From Pseudogulbenkiania ferrooxidans 2002 (GTDB lineage Bacteria; Pseudomonadota; Gammaproteobacteria; Burkholderiales; Chromobacteriaceae): 64,000 bases of DNA. A program made the translations under genes and the position numbers. Shown in pieces: positions 51,662-61,199 of the stretch; the stretch's first letter is position 1; every line of letters starts with the position of its first letter. Location of the stretch: positions 248,001-312,000 of the forward strand of contig NZ_ACIS01000002.1 of assembly GCF_000174355.1 (NCBI RefSeq). The letters run 5' to 3'. The notes beneath the pieces were generated by a model that did no database searches, was not told where the DNA came from, and saw only the letters and a list, made by a program, of their open reading frames with translations.

Positions 51662-52015
51662 TTACTTGCGACGCTTCGGCTTTTGCCCGCTATCAGGCTG
51701 TAAAAACAGCGGGTCGGCATCGAACAGCATGCCGGTACGGCCAGTCTGGGACTGACAGGCGATCAGCAACGCCCGGTTGATCGCCTCTTTTTTGCTGACC
51801 CCCCACCATTCGATCATCTTGTCGAGCGACTTCTGCGCCTCGCGATTGAGTTCCACGGTGATCGACAACTCCTGCAGGCGGTTGCGGCGCAGTTCGCGGC
51901 TGCGCCGCTTGCGCTCGGCCACGCTCATGGCGCGCTCACCCAACGGCTTGCGGCCGGGCTTTTTGCGCACCCCGCCAATCAGGTCGAGGGTGTAGTGATC
52001 ACAGGGGTCTATCAT
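51662..52015 (-). CDS. Small basic DNA-binding protein, possibly RHH
   Basis: A 117-residue protein. Its first half has KKPGRKPLGERAMSVAERKRRSRELRR, a very basic helical stretch; the second half shows a beta strand and two helices (SITVELNREAQKSLDKMIEWWGVSKKEAINRALL) like a ribbon-helix-helix. The function is unknown. ATG 52015 is chosen over the longer 52057 reading. It is followed by pgpA on the same strand but with 100+ bp between, and is preceded by the inverted repeat element. Confidence 0.68.
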   Translation of the reverse strand: MIDPCDHYTLDLIGGVRKKPGRKPLGERAMSVAERKRRSRELRRNRLQELSITVELNREAQKSLDKMIEWWGVSKKEAINRALLIACQSQTGRTGMLFDADPLFLQPDSGQKPKRRK

Positions 52016-52130
52016 GCAATGGTGACGGGTCACGTTGGAGGGGCGCAAGAATACCACGAAGCGGCTTGCAGCGGGAGACCCTCGCTGTCTCTAGGGCCGA
52101 TTCAGACCGGTTTCCCGACCCCGATCGACC

Positions 52131-52628
52131 TCATACCAGACCAGCCCCGCTGGCCAGCCATAGCACGGCCATGGCAAACAACGCGGCGATCAGATCGTCC
52201 AGCATCACCCCGAAACCACCGTAGACGTGGAGGTCGAACCAGCGGATTGGCCACGGCTTGACGATGTCGAACAGACGGAACAACCCGAATGCCAACGCCC
52301 AGCCGGTCACGGTGAACGGTGTTATCGACAGCACCAGCAGCATGGCGACGATCTCGTCCCAGACGATGCCACCGTAGTCGTGCACTCCCAGCGCATCCCC
52401 GGCAACCTGGCACACCCATACACCAAAGACAAACAGGGGCAGGCACAGCGCGGCCAGCAACGCTCCGTCGACCCCGACCCGATGCAGCAGCCAGGCCAGC
52501 GGCAAGGCGGCCAGCGTGCCCCAGGTGCCCGGTGCATGCGCCGCCAGGCCGGAGCCAAAACCGAACGCCAGGAAGTGGGCCGGACGGCGCAGGACGAAGG
52601 CCCAGTCAGGTTTACGCAAAGTGGTCAA
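52131..52628 (-). CDS. pgpA: Phosphatidylglycerophosphatase A
   Basis: A 165-residue inner-membrane protein with four or so transmembrane segments. Conserved blocks are GFGSGLAAHAPGTWGTLAALPL, YGGIVWDEIVAM and LFRLFDIVKPWPIRWFD, the PgpA family active-site regions. It dephosphorylates phosphatidylglycerolphosphate in phospholipid synthesis. Its start overlaps the end of thiL by 17 bp, so the two form an operon. Confidence 0.93.
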   Translation of the reverse strand: MTTLRKPDWAFVLRRPAHFLAFGFGSGLAAHAPGTWGTLAALPLAWLLHRVGVDGALLAALCLPLFVFGVWVCQVAGDALGVHDYGGIVWDEIVAMLLVLSITPFTVTGWALAFGLFRLFDIVKPWPIRWFDLHVYGGFGVMLDDLIAALFAMAVLWLASGAGLV

Positions 52629-53562
52629 ACCCGCCCCTTTGCAAAGTCACCGGCTGCCCGGCGGCATCCAGCAGGCGGCTTCCCTGCCCCGCCACGATAC
52701 GGCCGATACGCGTCAGCGTGCAGTCCAATTCTTCGGCCAACCCTTGCAACTCGGCACGGGCCGAGGACGGGGCGGTGAAGCACAACTCGTAATCATCGCC
52801 CCCGGCCGCGATGGAGTCGGCCAGCCGGCCGCGGTTTTCCGCCATCCAGGGCAAGGTCGGCAAGGATTCCAGCCACACCTCGGCAGCGACGCCAGAGCGC
52901 TCCAGGATGTGACCGAGATCGGCCATCAGGCCGTCGGACACGTCGATCGCGGCGTGCGCCACGTCCAGCAAGCGCTGGCCGAGCGCGACGCGCGGCGTGG
53001 GGTAGTCGAGCTTGCGGCGACAGACGGCGAGCACCTCCGGTGGAAGCGCGGCATCGCCACGCAGCCGCTGGCGCACCGCCAACGCGGCCAGCCCCAGCTC
53101 ACCGCTGACCCAGACGTCGTCCCCCACTTGGGCGGCGTCGCGCCGCAACGCCTGGCCGGCAGGGGCTTCGCCAAAGATGGTGACGGAAAGCGTGAGCGGG
53201 CCACGCGTGGTGTCGCCGCCGATCACGCTCACGCCATGAGCTTCGGCCAGACCGAAGAAACCGGCAGCGAACTCGCTGGCCCAGTGCTCGTCGACTTGGG
53301 GCAAGGCCAGCGACAGCACGGCCCAGCGCGGCGTGGCTCCCATCGCAGCGATGTCGGAGAGGTTTACCGCCAGCGTCTTGTGACCCAGCGCCCTCGGTTC
53401 GACATCGGCAAAGAAGTGCCTTCCCTCCACCAGCATGTCGACCGAAACGTGCAGGTCGTGACCGGGAGTCGGCCTGACGATGGCCGCGTCATCCCCGACC
53501 CCGAGCACGGCGTTGGCCGCCGGCCGGGTGAAGTGGCGCTGGATCAGTTCAAATTCATTCAT
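52612..53562 (-). CDS. thiL: Thiamine-monophosphate kinase
   Basis: A 316-residue ThiL. Seen are the N-terminal GVGDDAAI (metal-binding), the VSVDMLVEGRHF block, DIAAMGATPRWAVLSLALP, VIGGDTTRGPLTLSVT, and DVSDGLMADLGHIL. It phosphorylates thiamine monophosphate to thiamine pyrophosphate. ATG 53562 is used; a GTG six bases upstream is possible. It overlaps pgpA and is separated from nusB by an intrinsic terminator. Confidence 0.95.
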   Translation of the reverse strand: MNEFELIQRHFTRPAANAVLGVGDDAAIVRPTPGHDLHVSVDMLVEGRHFFADVEPRALGHKTLAVNLSDIAAMGATPRWAVLSLALPQVDEHWASEFAAGFFGLAEAHGVSVIGGDTTRGPLTLSVTIFGEAPAGQALRRDAAQVGDDVWVSGELGLAALAVRQRLRGDAALPPEVLAVCRRKLDYPTPRVALGQRLLDVAHAAIDVSDGLMADLGHILERSGVAAEVWLESLPTLPWMAENRGRLADSIAAGGDDYELCFTAPSSARAELQGLAEELDCTLTRIGRIVAGQGSRLLDAAGQPVTLQRGGFDHFA

Positions 53563-53572
53563 GGGCACACAC

Positions 53573-53600
53573 GTAAAAACACCCGCCGGCAGCGGGTGTT
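53573..53600 (-). terminator. Intrinsic terminator after nusB
   Basis: Arms AACACCCGC and GCGGGTGTT with a 5-base loop and a T run on the minus strand. It lies 22 bp past the nusB stop and 11 bp before the thiL start, splitting the usual rib-nusB-thiL transcript. Confidence 0.88.
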
Positions 53601-53622
53601 GCTGTGAAAATAGGCGCTTTAT

Positions 53623-54069
53623 TTAGTGAGCGCGACGGGAGCGCTGCGAGGCGACCTCGTCCGGGCGCACGTCGGCGGCCAGTTTGTCGAGCACACCGTT
53701 GACGAACTTGTGACCATCGGTGCCGCCGAAGGTTTTGGTGATCTCGATGGCTTCGTTGATGATCACCGGGTACGGTGTTTCCGGATGCTGGGTCAGCTCC
53801 AGGGCCGCCATCAGCAAGACCGCGCGCTCAACCGGGCTGACTTCGTCGGCCGGACGCTCGTAGTAACGGTCGATCTTGGGCGACAATTCAGCCGCATCTT
53901 TCAGTACGCCGAACAGCAGCGTACGGAACAGCGCTTCGTCGGCCTTGACGAAATAGTCGTTCTCGCGCAGGTGTTTCTCGATCAGCGAAGCCGGACGGTC
54001 CGGGTTCAGCTCCCACTCGTAGATGCCCTGTACGGCAAATTCGCGCGCGCGACGGCGAGACGTTTTCAT
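53623..54069 (-). CDS. nusB: Transcription antitermination factor NusB
   Basis: A 148-residue NusB: the typical start RRRAREFAVQGIYEWELN, DYFVKADEALFRTLLFGVL, and VIINEAIEITKTFGGTDGHKFVNGVLDKLA. It binds boxA RNA with S10 during rRNA antitermination. ATG 54069 gives MKTSRRRARE; longer reading upstream covers the gap to ribH. The gap to ribH is 66 bp, and a terminator follows. Confidence 0.95.
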   Translation of the reverse strand: MKTSRRRAREFAVQGIYEWELNPDRPASLIEKHLRENDYFVKADEALFRTLLFGVLKDAAELSPKIDRYYERPADEVSPVERAVLLMAALELTQHPETPYPVIINEAIEITKTFGGTDGHKFVNGVLDKLAADVRPDEVASQRSRRAH

Positions 54070-54134
54070 GTAATGCGAATCCTTGTCTTTAAAGAACGAT
54101 GGCGGCGCGACGCGGCGCCGGCAGAGGGAACGGC

Positions 54135-54602
54135 TTAGCCGCGCAACGCCTTGCGCAGGTTGACCATTTCGATCGCGACACGGGCAGCCTCGCGGCCCTT
54201 CTCGATCATGCGGGCCTCGGCCTGCTCGTCGGTTTCGGTGGTCAAGATGGCGTTGGCGACCGGGATGTCGAAATCGAGGCCGACACGGGTCACCCCGGCG
54301 CCGGATTCGTTCGACACCAGCTCGAAATGGTAGGTTTCGCCGCGAATCACCGCCCCCAGCGCCACCAGAGTATCGAAACGGCCGGACTTGGCCATGGTCT
54401 GCAACACCAGCGGCACTTCCAGCGCGCCCGGCACGGTGGCCAGGGTGATGTTGGCGGGGTCGACACCCAGTGCGCGCAGCTCGCCCAGGCAGGCATCGCG
54501 CAGACCGTGGCACACGTTCTCGTTGAAGCGGGCCATGACCACGCCCACCTTCAGGCCTTGGCCGTTGAAATCGGAATCGATGCGCTGGATAGCTTCAAGC
54601 AT
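54135..54602 (-). CDS. ribH: Lumazine synthase
   Basis: A 155-residue ARFN-type 6,7-dimethyl-8-ribityllumazine synthase: [48 protein letters not shown], and [17 protein letters not shown]. It joins the pyrimidine and the RibB product in riboflavin synthesis. Length fits the icosahedral form. It lies 42 bp after ribBA on the same strand. ATG 54602 is chosen; a 9-residue extension is not typical. Confidence 0.96.
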   Translation of the reverse strand: MLEAIQRIDSDFNGQGLKVGVVMARFNENVCHGLRDACLGELRALGVDPANITLATVPGALEVPLVLQTMAKSGRFDTLVALGAVIRGETYHFELVSNESGAGVTRVGLDFDIPVANAILTTETDEQAEARMIEKGREAARVAIEMVNLRKALRG

Positions 54603-54643
54603 GGTGACCTCGCGGCAAATCGGTAACAAAACGGTGCATTCTA

Positions 54644-55750
54644 CTAGATTTCGATGTGGACGTGTTCGGGCTGGCAGAATCCGGTGACCTCAAGCTCGAA
54701 GCCGGTCATCGACGGCAGGTTGAGCGGAGTCGACATCAGCTTCATCTTGCCTACCCCCAGCGATTTGAGCATTTGGGCGCCGATACCGAAGGTTTTGCCA
54801 TCCCATTTTGCCTTGGGCGCTTCTTGCTGCGGCAAGGCACGGGCCAGCAAATCCAGCCCGGTTTCGTTGCGATGCAGCAGAATCATCACGCCCTTGCCGG
54901 TTTCCTCGATGATTTCCAGGGCATTGGGCACGGTCCAGGAGTGCGGGCTGCCGAGCGGATCGATCAGGTCCATCACCGACAGCGGCTCGTGCACGCGCAC
55001 CAGGGTTTCCTGATCGGCACGGATATCCCCCTTGGCCAGCGCCAGGTGGGTGGCCTGCGTCATGGTGTCGCGGAATACGTGCATATCGAACGAGCCGAAC
55101 GGAGTGTCAATCGGGCGCTGGCCGACGTGCTCGACCAGGTTCTCGGTCTCGCTACGGTAGTTGATCAGGCTAGCGATGGTGCCGATCTTCAAGCCGTGGG
55201 CGGCAGCAAACTCCATCAGTTCGGGCAGGCGCGCCATGGTGCCGTCGTCGTTCATGATTTCGCAAATCACCGAGGCCGGCTCCAGCCCGGCCAGACGCGA
55301 CAGGTCGCACCCTGCCTCGGTATGGCCGGCACGCACCAGCACGCCGCCCTTTTGCGCCTTCAGCGGGAAAACGTGACCCGGCTGCACGATATCGGTCGGC
55401 TTGGCCTCGCGCGCCACCGCCACCAGGGTGGTGTGGGCGCGGTCGGCGGCGGAGATGCCGGTGGTAACGCCCTCGGCGGCTTCGATCGACACCGTGAAAT
55501 TGGTGCCGAAACTGGTGCCGTTGTTGGTCGCCATCATCGGCAGGTTCAGTTGCTTGCAGCGCTCTTCGGTCAACGTCAGGCAGATCAGGCCGCGGCCGTG
55601 CTTGGCCATGAAATTGATCGCTTCCGGCGTGACGTGCTCGGCTGCCATTACCAGATCGCCTTCGTTCTCGCGGTCCTCGGCGTCCACCAGCACCACCATC
55701 TTGCCGGCCTTGATGTCGGCGATGATGTCCTGAATCGGGGAGATGGTCAT
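54644..55750 (-). CDS. ribB: RibBA-like: DHBP synthase with decayed RibA domain
   Basis: A 368-residue fusion. Residues 1-200 are an intact 3,4-dihydroxy-2-butanone-4-phosphate synthase ([42 protein letters not shown]). The C-terminal part aligns to GTP cyclohydrolase II ([26 protein letters not shown]) but lacks the zinc-binding Cys triplet and the LRQEGRGIGL active-site block, where it reads [15 protein letters not shown]. So RibA activity should be absent, as in RibBX-type proteins. A separate ribA is expected elsewhere. Confidence 0.9.
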   Translation of the reverse strand: MTISPIQDIIADIKAGKMVVLVDAEDRENEGDLVMAAEHVTPEAINFMAKHGRGLICLTLTEERCKQLNLPMMATNNGTSFGTNFTVSIEAAEGVTTGISAADRAHTTLVAVAREAKPTDIVQPGHVFPLKAQKGGVLVRAGHTEAGCDLSRLAGLEPASVICEIMNDDGTMARLPELMEFAAAHGLKIGTIASLINYRSETENLVEHVGQRPIDTPFGSFDMHVFRDTMTQATHLALAKGDIRADQETLVRVHEPLSVMDLIDPLGSPHSWTVPNALEIIEETGKGVMILLHRNETGLDLLARALPQQEAPKAKWDGKTFGIGAQMLKSLGVGKMKLMSTPLNLPSMTGFELEVTGFCQPEHVHIEI

Positions 55751-55849
55751 TGCGGTTTTCCTTGTGCTTTCATGCGGCCGTGCCGGTCGCGTGGGATGTT
55801 CGTGGCGGCGGTCATGGGACAGGCTCTTCGGCCAACCCTCTGCCGGATT

Positions 55850-56461
55850 TCAGTCCTTGCGCTTAGCCAGCACGCGTTCGACGGTGTCGACGATCGCCTG
55901 CGTCCGCGGATCGATCTCGATGTTGATGGCGTCGCCGGGCTGGCGGCTGCCGATGATGGTGCGCTCCAGCGTCTCGGGGATCAGGTGGACGCAGAAGCGG
56001 TTGCCGTCGACCGCGCCGATGGTGAGGCTGATGCCGTCAATACCGATATAGCCCTTGGTGAGGACATATTTGGCGTGCTCCGCCGGCAATTCGAACCAGA
56101 TGGTGCGGTTGTTCGGGCTTTCGACCACCTCGACGACACGGGCGAGGCACAGGATATGGCCGGACATGGCGTGGCCGCCGATCTCGTCGCCAAAGCGCGC
56201 CGCGCGTTCGATGTTGACGCGATCACCTACCTTCAGCTCGCCGAGGTTGGTGATGCGTAGCGTTTCCTGCATCAGGTCGAAATAGACCAGATCGCCCTCG
56301 ACACGGGTGACGGTCAGGCAGCAGCCGTTGTGCGCCACCGAGGCCCCCAGTTCGAGTCCCTGCAGCAGGTGGACGGGCAGGCGCACGACGTGAGTGCGGA
56401 AGCGTTCTTTTTCTTCGATGCGGACGACCTCGGCGGCCGCCTGGACTATGCCGGTAAACAT
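55850..56461 (-). CDS. ribE: Riboflavin synthase, alpha subunit
   Basis: A 203-residue protein with two repeats of the lumazine-binding domain: [12 protein letters not shown] near the start and [10 protein letters not shown] in the second, plus [14 protein letters not shown]. It turns two lumazine molecules into riboflavin. ATG 56461 is the family start; a longer frame upstream is the non-coding region shared with prfC. It is the first gene of the minus-strand riboflavin group, 99 bp before ribBA. No FMN riboswitch is seen upstream. Confidence 0.95.
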   Translation of the reverse strand: MFTGIVQAAAEVVRIEEKERFRTHVVRLPVHLLQGLELGASVAHNGCCLTVTRVEGDLVYFDLMQETLRITNLGELKVGDRVNIERAARFGDEIGGHAMSGHILCLARVVEVVESPNNRTIWFELPAEHAKYVLTKGYIGIDGISLTIGAVDGNRFCVHLIPETLERTIIGSRQPGDAINIEIDPRTQAIVDTVERVLAKRKD

Positions 56462-56631
56462 GGTAAGGGTCTTTTCTGCCGGAGCACTGCGGCCGGTGAA
56501 CGTGAAACGGCCATGATAACGAAATCCGCGCCCGGTGCCGACGCCCGCACCGGAAAAAGAATCCGGCGCGATGTGCCTGCGACGGGCGTTATCGGGTAAA
56601 ATTTGGGGTTTTGAATCCAATCTCAAGCCCC

Positions 56632-58242
56632 ATGTCCGCCGAATTGACCCGCATTGCCGAAGAAGTGGCGCGCCGCCGCACCTTCGCCATCATCTCCCAC
56701 CCTGACGCCGGTAAGACCACGCTGACCGAGAAGCTGCTGTTGTTCTCGGGCGCAATCCAGATGGCCGGCACGGTCAAGGGCAAGAAAACCGGCAAGTTCG
56801 CCACTTCGGACTGGATGGAGATCGAGAAGCAGCGCGGCATCTCGGTCGCCTCCTCGGTGATGCAGTTCGACTACCGCGACCATACCGTCAACCTGCTCGA
56901 CACCCCGGGCCACCAGGACTTCTCCGAAGACACCTACCGCGTACTGACGGCGGTGGACTCGGCGCTGATGGTGATCGACGCCGCCAAGGGCGTGGAAGAG
57001 CAGACCATCAAGCTACTGAACGTGTGCCGCCTTCGCTCGACGCCGATCGTCACCTTCATGAACAAATACGACCGTGAAGTGCGCGACTCGCTCGAACTGC
57101 TGGACGAGGTGGAAAGCGTGCTGAAGATTCGCTGCGCCCCGGTCACCTGGCCGATCGGCATGGGCAAGAACTTCCGTGGCGTGTACCACATGCTGCGCGA
57201 CGAAGTGCTGTTGTTCGAGGCCGGCGCCGAAAAGATCACGCTCGATCTGGAAGTGATCCAGGGCATCGACAATCCGCGCCTGGACGAGCTGTTCCCGCTC
57301 GAGATGGAGCAGCTGCGCATGGAGATCGAACTGGTCAAGGGCGCGTCGAACGAATTCAATCTGGACGAATTCCTGGCCGGCGAACTGACCCCGGTGTTCT
57401 TCGGCTCGGCCATCAACAACTTCGGCGTGCGCGAAATCCTCAACGCGCTGATCGACTGGGCGCCGATGCCGGCCACCCGCGACGCCACGCTGCGCGAGGT
57501 AGCCCCGACCGAAGAGCCGTTCTCCGGCTTCGTGTTCAAAATTCAGGCCAACATGGACCCGAAACACCGCGACCGCATCGCTTTCCTGCGCGTGTGCTCG
57601 GGCAGATTCGAACGCGGCATGAAGATGAAGCATCTGCGCCTGAACCGTGACATTGCCGCCTCCAGCGTGGTGACCTTCATGTCGCACGACCGCGAGATCG
57701 TGGAAGAGGCCTTTGCCGGCGACATCATCGGCATCCCGAACCACGGCAACATCCAGATCGGCGACAGCTTCTCGGAAGGCGAACAACTGGCCTTCACCGG
57801 CATCCCGTTCTTTGCCCCGGAACTGTTCCGCTCGGTGCGCATCCGCAACCCACTGAAGATCAAGCAACTGCAGAAAGGTCTGCAGCAGCTGGGCGAAGAA
57901 GGCGCGGTGCAGGTGTTCAAGCCGCACAACGGCGGCGATTTGATCCTGGGTGCCGTCGGCGTGCTGCAGTTCGAAGTGGTGGCGTCGCGTCTGGCCGCCG
58001 AATACGGCGTGGACGCGGTGTTCGAATCGGCCAGCATCTGGTCGGCACGCTGGGTATCGTGCGAGGACCGCAAGAAGCTGGAGGAGTTCGAGAAGGGCAA
58101 CCTGAACAACCTGTCCACCGACGCCGGCGGCAACCTGGCCTACCTGGCCCCCAACCGCGTCAACCTGCAACTGACGCAGGAACGCTGGCCCGCCATCACC
58201 TTCCACGAGACCCGTGAACACGCGGTCAAGCTGAACGACTAA
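56632..58242 (+). CDS. prfC: Peptide chain release factor 3
   Basis: A 536-residue translational GTPase. G motifs: [25 protein letters not shown]; then the RF3-type middle ([24 protein letters not shown]) and C-terminal domains. RF3 recycles RF1 and RF2 from the ribosome. ATG 56632 gives [12 protein letters not shown]; a TTG at 56611 would add seven residues. The gene diverges from ribE and is followed closely by an MscS-type channel. Confidence 0.96.
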   Translation: MSAELTRIAEEVARRRTFAIISHPDAGKTTLTEKLLLFSGAIQMAGTVKGKKTGKFATSDWMEIEKQRGISVASSVMQFDYRDHTVNLLDTPGHQDFSEDTYRVLTAVDSALMVIDAAKGVEEQTIKLLNVCRLRSTPIVTFMNKYDREVRDSLELLDEVESVLKIRCAPVTWPIGMGKNFRGVYHMLRDEVLLFEAGAEKITLDLEVIQGIDNPRLDELFPLEMEQLRMEIELVKGASNEFNLDEFLAGELTPVFFGSAINNFGVREILNALIDWAPMPATRDATLREVAPTEEPFSGFVFKIQANMDPKHRDRIAFLRVCSGRFERGMKMKHLRLNRDIAASSVVTFMSHDREIVEEAFAGDIIGIPNHGNIQIGDSFSEGEQLAFTGIPFFAPELFRSVRIRNPLKIKQLQKGLQQLGEEGAVQVFKPHNGGDLILGAVGVLQFEVVASRLAAEYGVDAVFESASIWSARWVSCEDRKKLEEFEKGNLNNLSTDAGGNLAYLAPNRVNLQLTQERWPAITFHETREHAVKLND

Positions 58243-58248
58243 GCCGGG

Positions 58249-59100
58249 ATGGAGCGCCTGTTCGACTGGCTGGCCAGCCTCAGCCACCTCTATGTGATCG
58301 ACATCATCCGCTCGGTGGCGCTGGTGCTGTTGCTGGTGGTGGTGCGCAGCACCGTGATGCGCGCCATTTCGGCCAACCCCAACGTGCCCCTGGAGGTTCG
58401 GCGGCGCTGGTCGATCAGCCTGCGCAACGGCCTGGTGATCCTGGGCTTGATCGGCATGGTGACCATCTGGGCCAAGCAGCTGGAGACCATCGCCTTGTCG
58501 ATGGTCGCCTTCGCGGCGGCCCTGGTGGTGGCCACCAAGGAGCTCTTCATGTGCGTGGGCGGGTCGCTGATCCGCACCACCAGCAACAGCTTCGACCTGG
58601 GCGACCATATCGAAATCGCCAACCTGCGCGGACGGGTGGTGGACATCAACCTGTTTTCCACCACCATCATGGAGATAGGCCCGCGTCACGACGCCCACCA
58701 GCTCACCGGCCGCGCGGTGTCCTTCCCCAACAGCCTGCTTCTGAGCCACCCGGTGGTGCGCGAGAACTACATGGGCGACTACGTGGTTCACGTCACCACC
58801 GTGGCGGTGCCCTACAGCGTCCCGCCGGCCCAGGCCGAACGCCTGCTGAAAGCCGCCGCCGAGGAGGCGTGCGCTCCGCACGTGCAGGCTGCGCGCCAGC
58901 ACATGGAACGCATCGCCGCCCGCCACCTGGTCGACACCCCGTCGGTAGAGCCGCGCATTGCCATCTTCCCGATCGACGACAAGCGCTACAACCTGATCCT
59001 GCGCATCTCCATCCCCGCCAAGGACAGGCATCGGGTCGAACAGGCGATTCTGCACCAGTTCATGTGCCGCTGTTTTCCGGAAAAGACCGTAGAGCAATAG
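58249..59100 (+). CDS. Small-conductance mechanosensitive channel, MscS family (short)
   Basis: A 283-residue membrane protein with three transmembrane segments and the MscS pore/beta domain: AFAAALVVATKELFMCVGGSLIRT, SFDLGDHIEI and VVDINLFSTTIMEI, then FPNSLLL. This is the common MscS core without a large N-terminal part. It may release solutes under osmotic down-shock. It starts 6 bp after prfC, so they may share an mRNA. A TetR gene follows. Confidence 0.85.
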   Translation: MERLFDWLASLSHLYVIDIIRSVALVLLLVVVRSTVMRAISANPNVPLEVRRRWSISLRNGLVILGLIGMVTIWAKQLETIALSMVAFAAALVVATKELFMCVGGSLIRTTSNSFDLGDHIEIANLRGRVVDINLFSTTIMEIGPRHDAHQLTGRAVSFPNSLLLSHPVVRENYMGDYVVHVTTVAVPYSVPPAQAERLLKAAAEEACAPHVQAARQHMERIAARHLVDTPSVEPRIAIFPIDDKRYNLILRISIPAKDRHRVEQAILHQFMCRCFPEKTVEQ

Positions 59101-59149
59101 CTCTAGCCATGGCATACTCACGGCCTTCACCCTGCTGCCACCCTGCCCC

Positions 59150-59794
59150 ATGACCCGAAAACGCATCAAGACGTACGATCGTATCGTCGAGGAAAGCCTG
59201 ACGCTGTTCAACGAACAGGGCGAACGCAGCATCAGCACCAACCACATCGCAGCCCACCTGGGGATCAGCCCGGGCAACCTGTACTACCACTTCCGCAACA
59301 AGGAAGAGATCGTCCTTCAGATCTTCCTGCAATACCGCCGCTTCATCACCGAGCGGCTTGCCGTTCCACCCGAACGCGAGCTGCAGGTGGAAGACCTGGT
59401 GAACTACCTCGACACCGCCTTCCTCGCGATGTGGCGCTTCCGCTTCATGTTCTACGACCTGCCCGGCCTGCTGGCGCGCAACCCGCAGCTGCAGAACGAG
59501 TACCACCAGTTCGTCAACAGCGAACTGAAAGACATTCTCGGCCATCACTTTCGCGCCTTCATCCAGCTCGGGCTGCTGGAAATGGACGACGACGATATCG
59601 AGTCGATCTCGGTCAATATCTGGCTGGTGGTGAAGTTCTGGTTCGCCTTCGAGCAAACCGCCCACCCCAAGGCCGTCATCACAGAAGCGTCGGGCCGGCG
59701 TGGCGTCAAGCAGGTGCTCACCCTGCTCAAGCCCTATGTGCAACCGCCCTTCCTGGCCGCCTTCACCGAACTGCGCCGCCGCTACGACAGCTAG
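59150..59794 (+). CDS. TetR-family regulator
   Basis: A 214-residue TetR protein: HTH region RIVEESLTLFNEQGERSISTNHIAAHLGISPGNLYYHFRNKEEI (listed only as the family pattern), then an uncharacterised C-terminal domain (DUF-type TetR_C). It is on the same strand as prfC-mscS and pqiABC; its target is unknown, possibly its neighbours. Nothing like an operator was found nearby, though the start is 49 bp after the MscS gene. Confidence 0.85.
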   Translation: MTRKRIKTYDRIVEESLTLFNEQGERSISTNHIAAHLGISPGNLYYHFRNKEEIVLQIFLQYRRFITERLAVPPERELQVEDLVNYLDTAFLAMWRFRFMFYDLPGLLARNPQLQNEYHQFVNSELKDILGHHFRAFIQLGLLEMDDDDIESISVNIWLVVKFWFAFEQTAHPKAVITEASGRRGVKQVLTLLKPYVQPPFLAAFTELRRRYDS

Positions 59795-59923
59795 ACCCGG
59801 TCAAACGGCCCCGCCAACTGCCGACACCCCTCGGGCTCGGTGCCCCTCCCTGCCGGCCAATACCTCCCTCCGGCGCGGTTTCGACGTAGACTGTCGGTTA
59901 TATCGCTATCGATCCAGCACAAG

Positions 59924-61195
59924 ATGCCCTCCACCCTGGCCACCCCGTTCGCCCCGGCCGAGCCGATGACCCTGCCCGCGCACGTCATGGCCTGCCCGCA
60001 GTGCGGTCTGCACGTCACCCTGCCCGCTCTGCGGGTAGGCGAAGAGGCGTTTTGCCCGCGCTGTGACGAGCACCTGGTCAGCATCCCGCGCTCACCCGTC
60101 GACGCCCCCCTGGCCTTCGCCTGGACCTCGCTGATACTGCTCTTGCTGGCGTGCAGCTTTCCGCTGCTCGCCATCGACGTGCAAGGCAACCAGACCCAGA
60201 TCTCGCTGCTGCAAAACGCCGAGGCAATCTACCGGCGCGACTTCGCCCTGCTGGCCAACGTGCTGTTGCTGTGCGTGCTGCTGCTGCCCGGGATGTTCCT
60301 GCTGACCGTGATCTACCTGTTTTCCGGGATAAAGACCGGGCGCCGGCTGCCCGGCCTGCGGCCGCTGGCCACACTGGTCGGGCGGATTCAACCATGGATG
60401 ATGGTCGATGTGTTCCTGCTCGGCGCCATCGTCAGCATGATCAAGATGGCCTCCTTGGCCCAGGTGGGTTTCGGCTTGTCGTTCTGGGCGCTGCTGGGCT
60501 TCAGCCTGGCGCTGACGCGCACCGGCAGCCTGATCGAGCCGCATTGGCTGCATTACCGCATCAACCTGCTGCATGGCACCGACCCCACGCAGGACCAGGC
60601 CGAACCGAGCCATGGCTGCCATACCTGCGGCTTTCTGTCGCCGGCCAGCGAAGCGCGTTGCCGCTACTGCCACGCCACCCTGCATGCTCGTCATCCCCGC
60701 AGCCTGCAGAAGACCGCTGCACTGCTGCTGGCCGCGGTGGTGCTCTACGTCCCGGCCAACCTGTACCCGATCATGCTGACCGAGTCGCTCGGCCGCATCA
60801 CCCCGTCGACCATCGTCCAGGGTATTTTCGTGATGTGGCAGAACCGCTCCTACCCGATTGCCTTGATCATCTTCGTCGCCAGCGTGTTCATTCCCATCGC
60901 CAAGATGATTGCGCTCGCCCTGCTCTGCCTAGCCGCCGCCATCCCGCACCAGGTCCACCCGCTGCACCTGACACGGTTGTACCGCGTCATCGATTTTATC
61001 GGCCGCTGGTCGATGGTCGACGTCTTCGTGGTCATCATCCTGGTCACGCTGGTGCACATGGGCTCGCTGATGTCGGTCCACCCCGGCGTCGCCGCACTCT
61101 CCTTTTGCGGCATGGTCCTGGCAACCATGCTGTCGGCCATGAGTTTTGACGTACGCTTGTTATGGGATGTAAAACAACCGGGTTCAACCGGATAA
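59924..61195 (+). CDS. pqiA: Intermembrane transport protein PqiA
   Basis: A 423-residue inner-membrane protein made of two similar halves, each with a zinc-ribbon-like CxxC pair (CPQCG...CPRC near the start, CHTCG...CRYC near 232) and four transmembrane segments. It is part of the PqiABC system, which spans the envelope and moves lipids. ATG 59924 gives MPSTLATPF; a 28-residue extension is rejected. It heads pqiABC, 4 bp before pqiB. Confidence 0.9.
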   Translation: MPSTLATPFAPAEPMTLPAHVMACPQCGLHVTLPALRVGEEAFCPRCDEHLVSIPRSPVDAPLAFAWTSLILLLLACSFPLLAIDVQGNQTQISLLQNAEAIYRRDFALLANVLLLCVLLLPGMFLLTVIYLFSGIKTGRRLPGLRPLATLVGRIQPWMMVDVFLLGAIVSMIKMASLAQVGFGLSFWALLGFSLALTRTGSLIEPHWLHYRINLLHGTDPTQDQAEPSHGCHTCGFLSPASEARCRYCHATLHARHPRSLQKTAALLLAAVVLYVPANLYPIMLTESLGRITPSTIVQGIFVMWQNRSYPIALIIFVASVFIPIAKMIALALLCLAAAIPHQVHPLHLTRLYRVIDFIGRWSMVDVFVVIILVTLVHMGSLMSVHPGVAALSFCGMVLATMLSAMSFDVRLLWDVKQPGSTG

Positions 61196-61199
61196 GAAC

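Noticed and set aside
56462-56631. FMN riboswitch upstream of ribE or ribBA
   Set aside because: The conserved AGGGG...GAAATTCC and CCGACGGT blocks are absent on the minus strand.
54656-59277. Long open frames opposite ribBA/ribE and opposite prfC/mscS
   Set aside because: Shadows of real genes with well-known domains on the other strand; composition is typical of reversed high-GC coding sequence.
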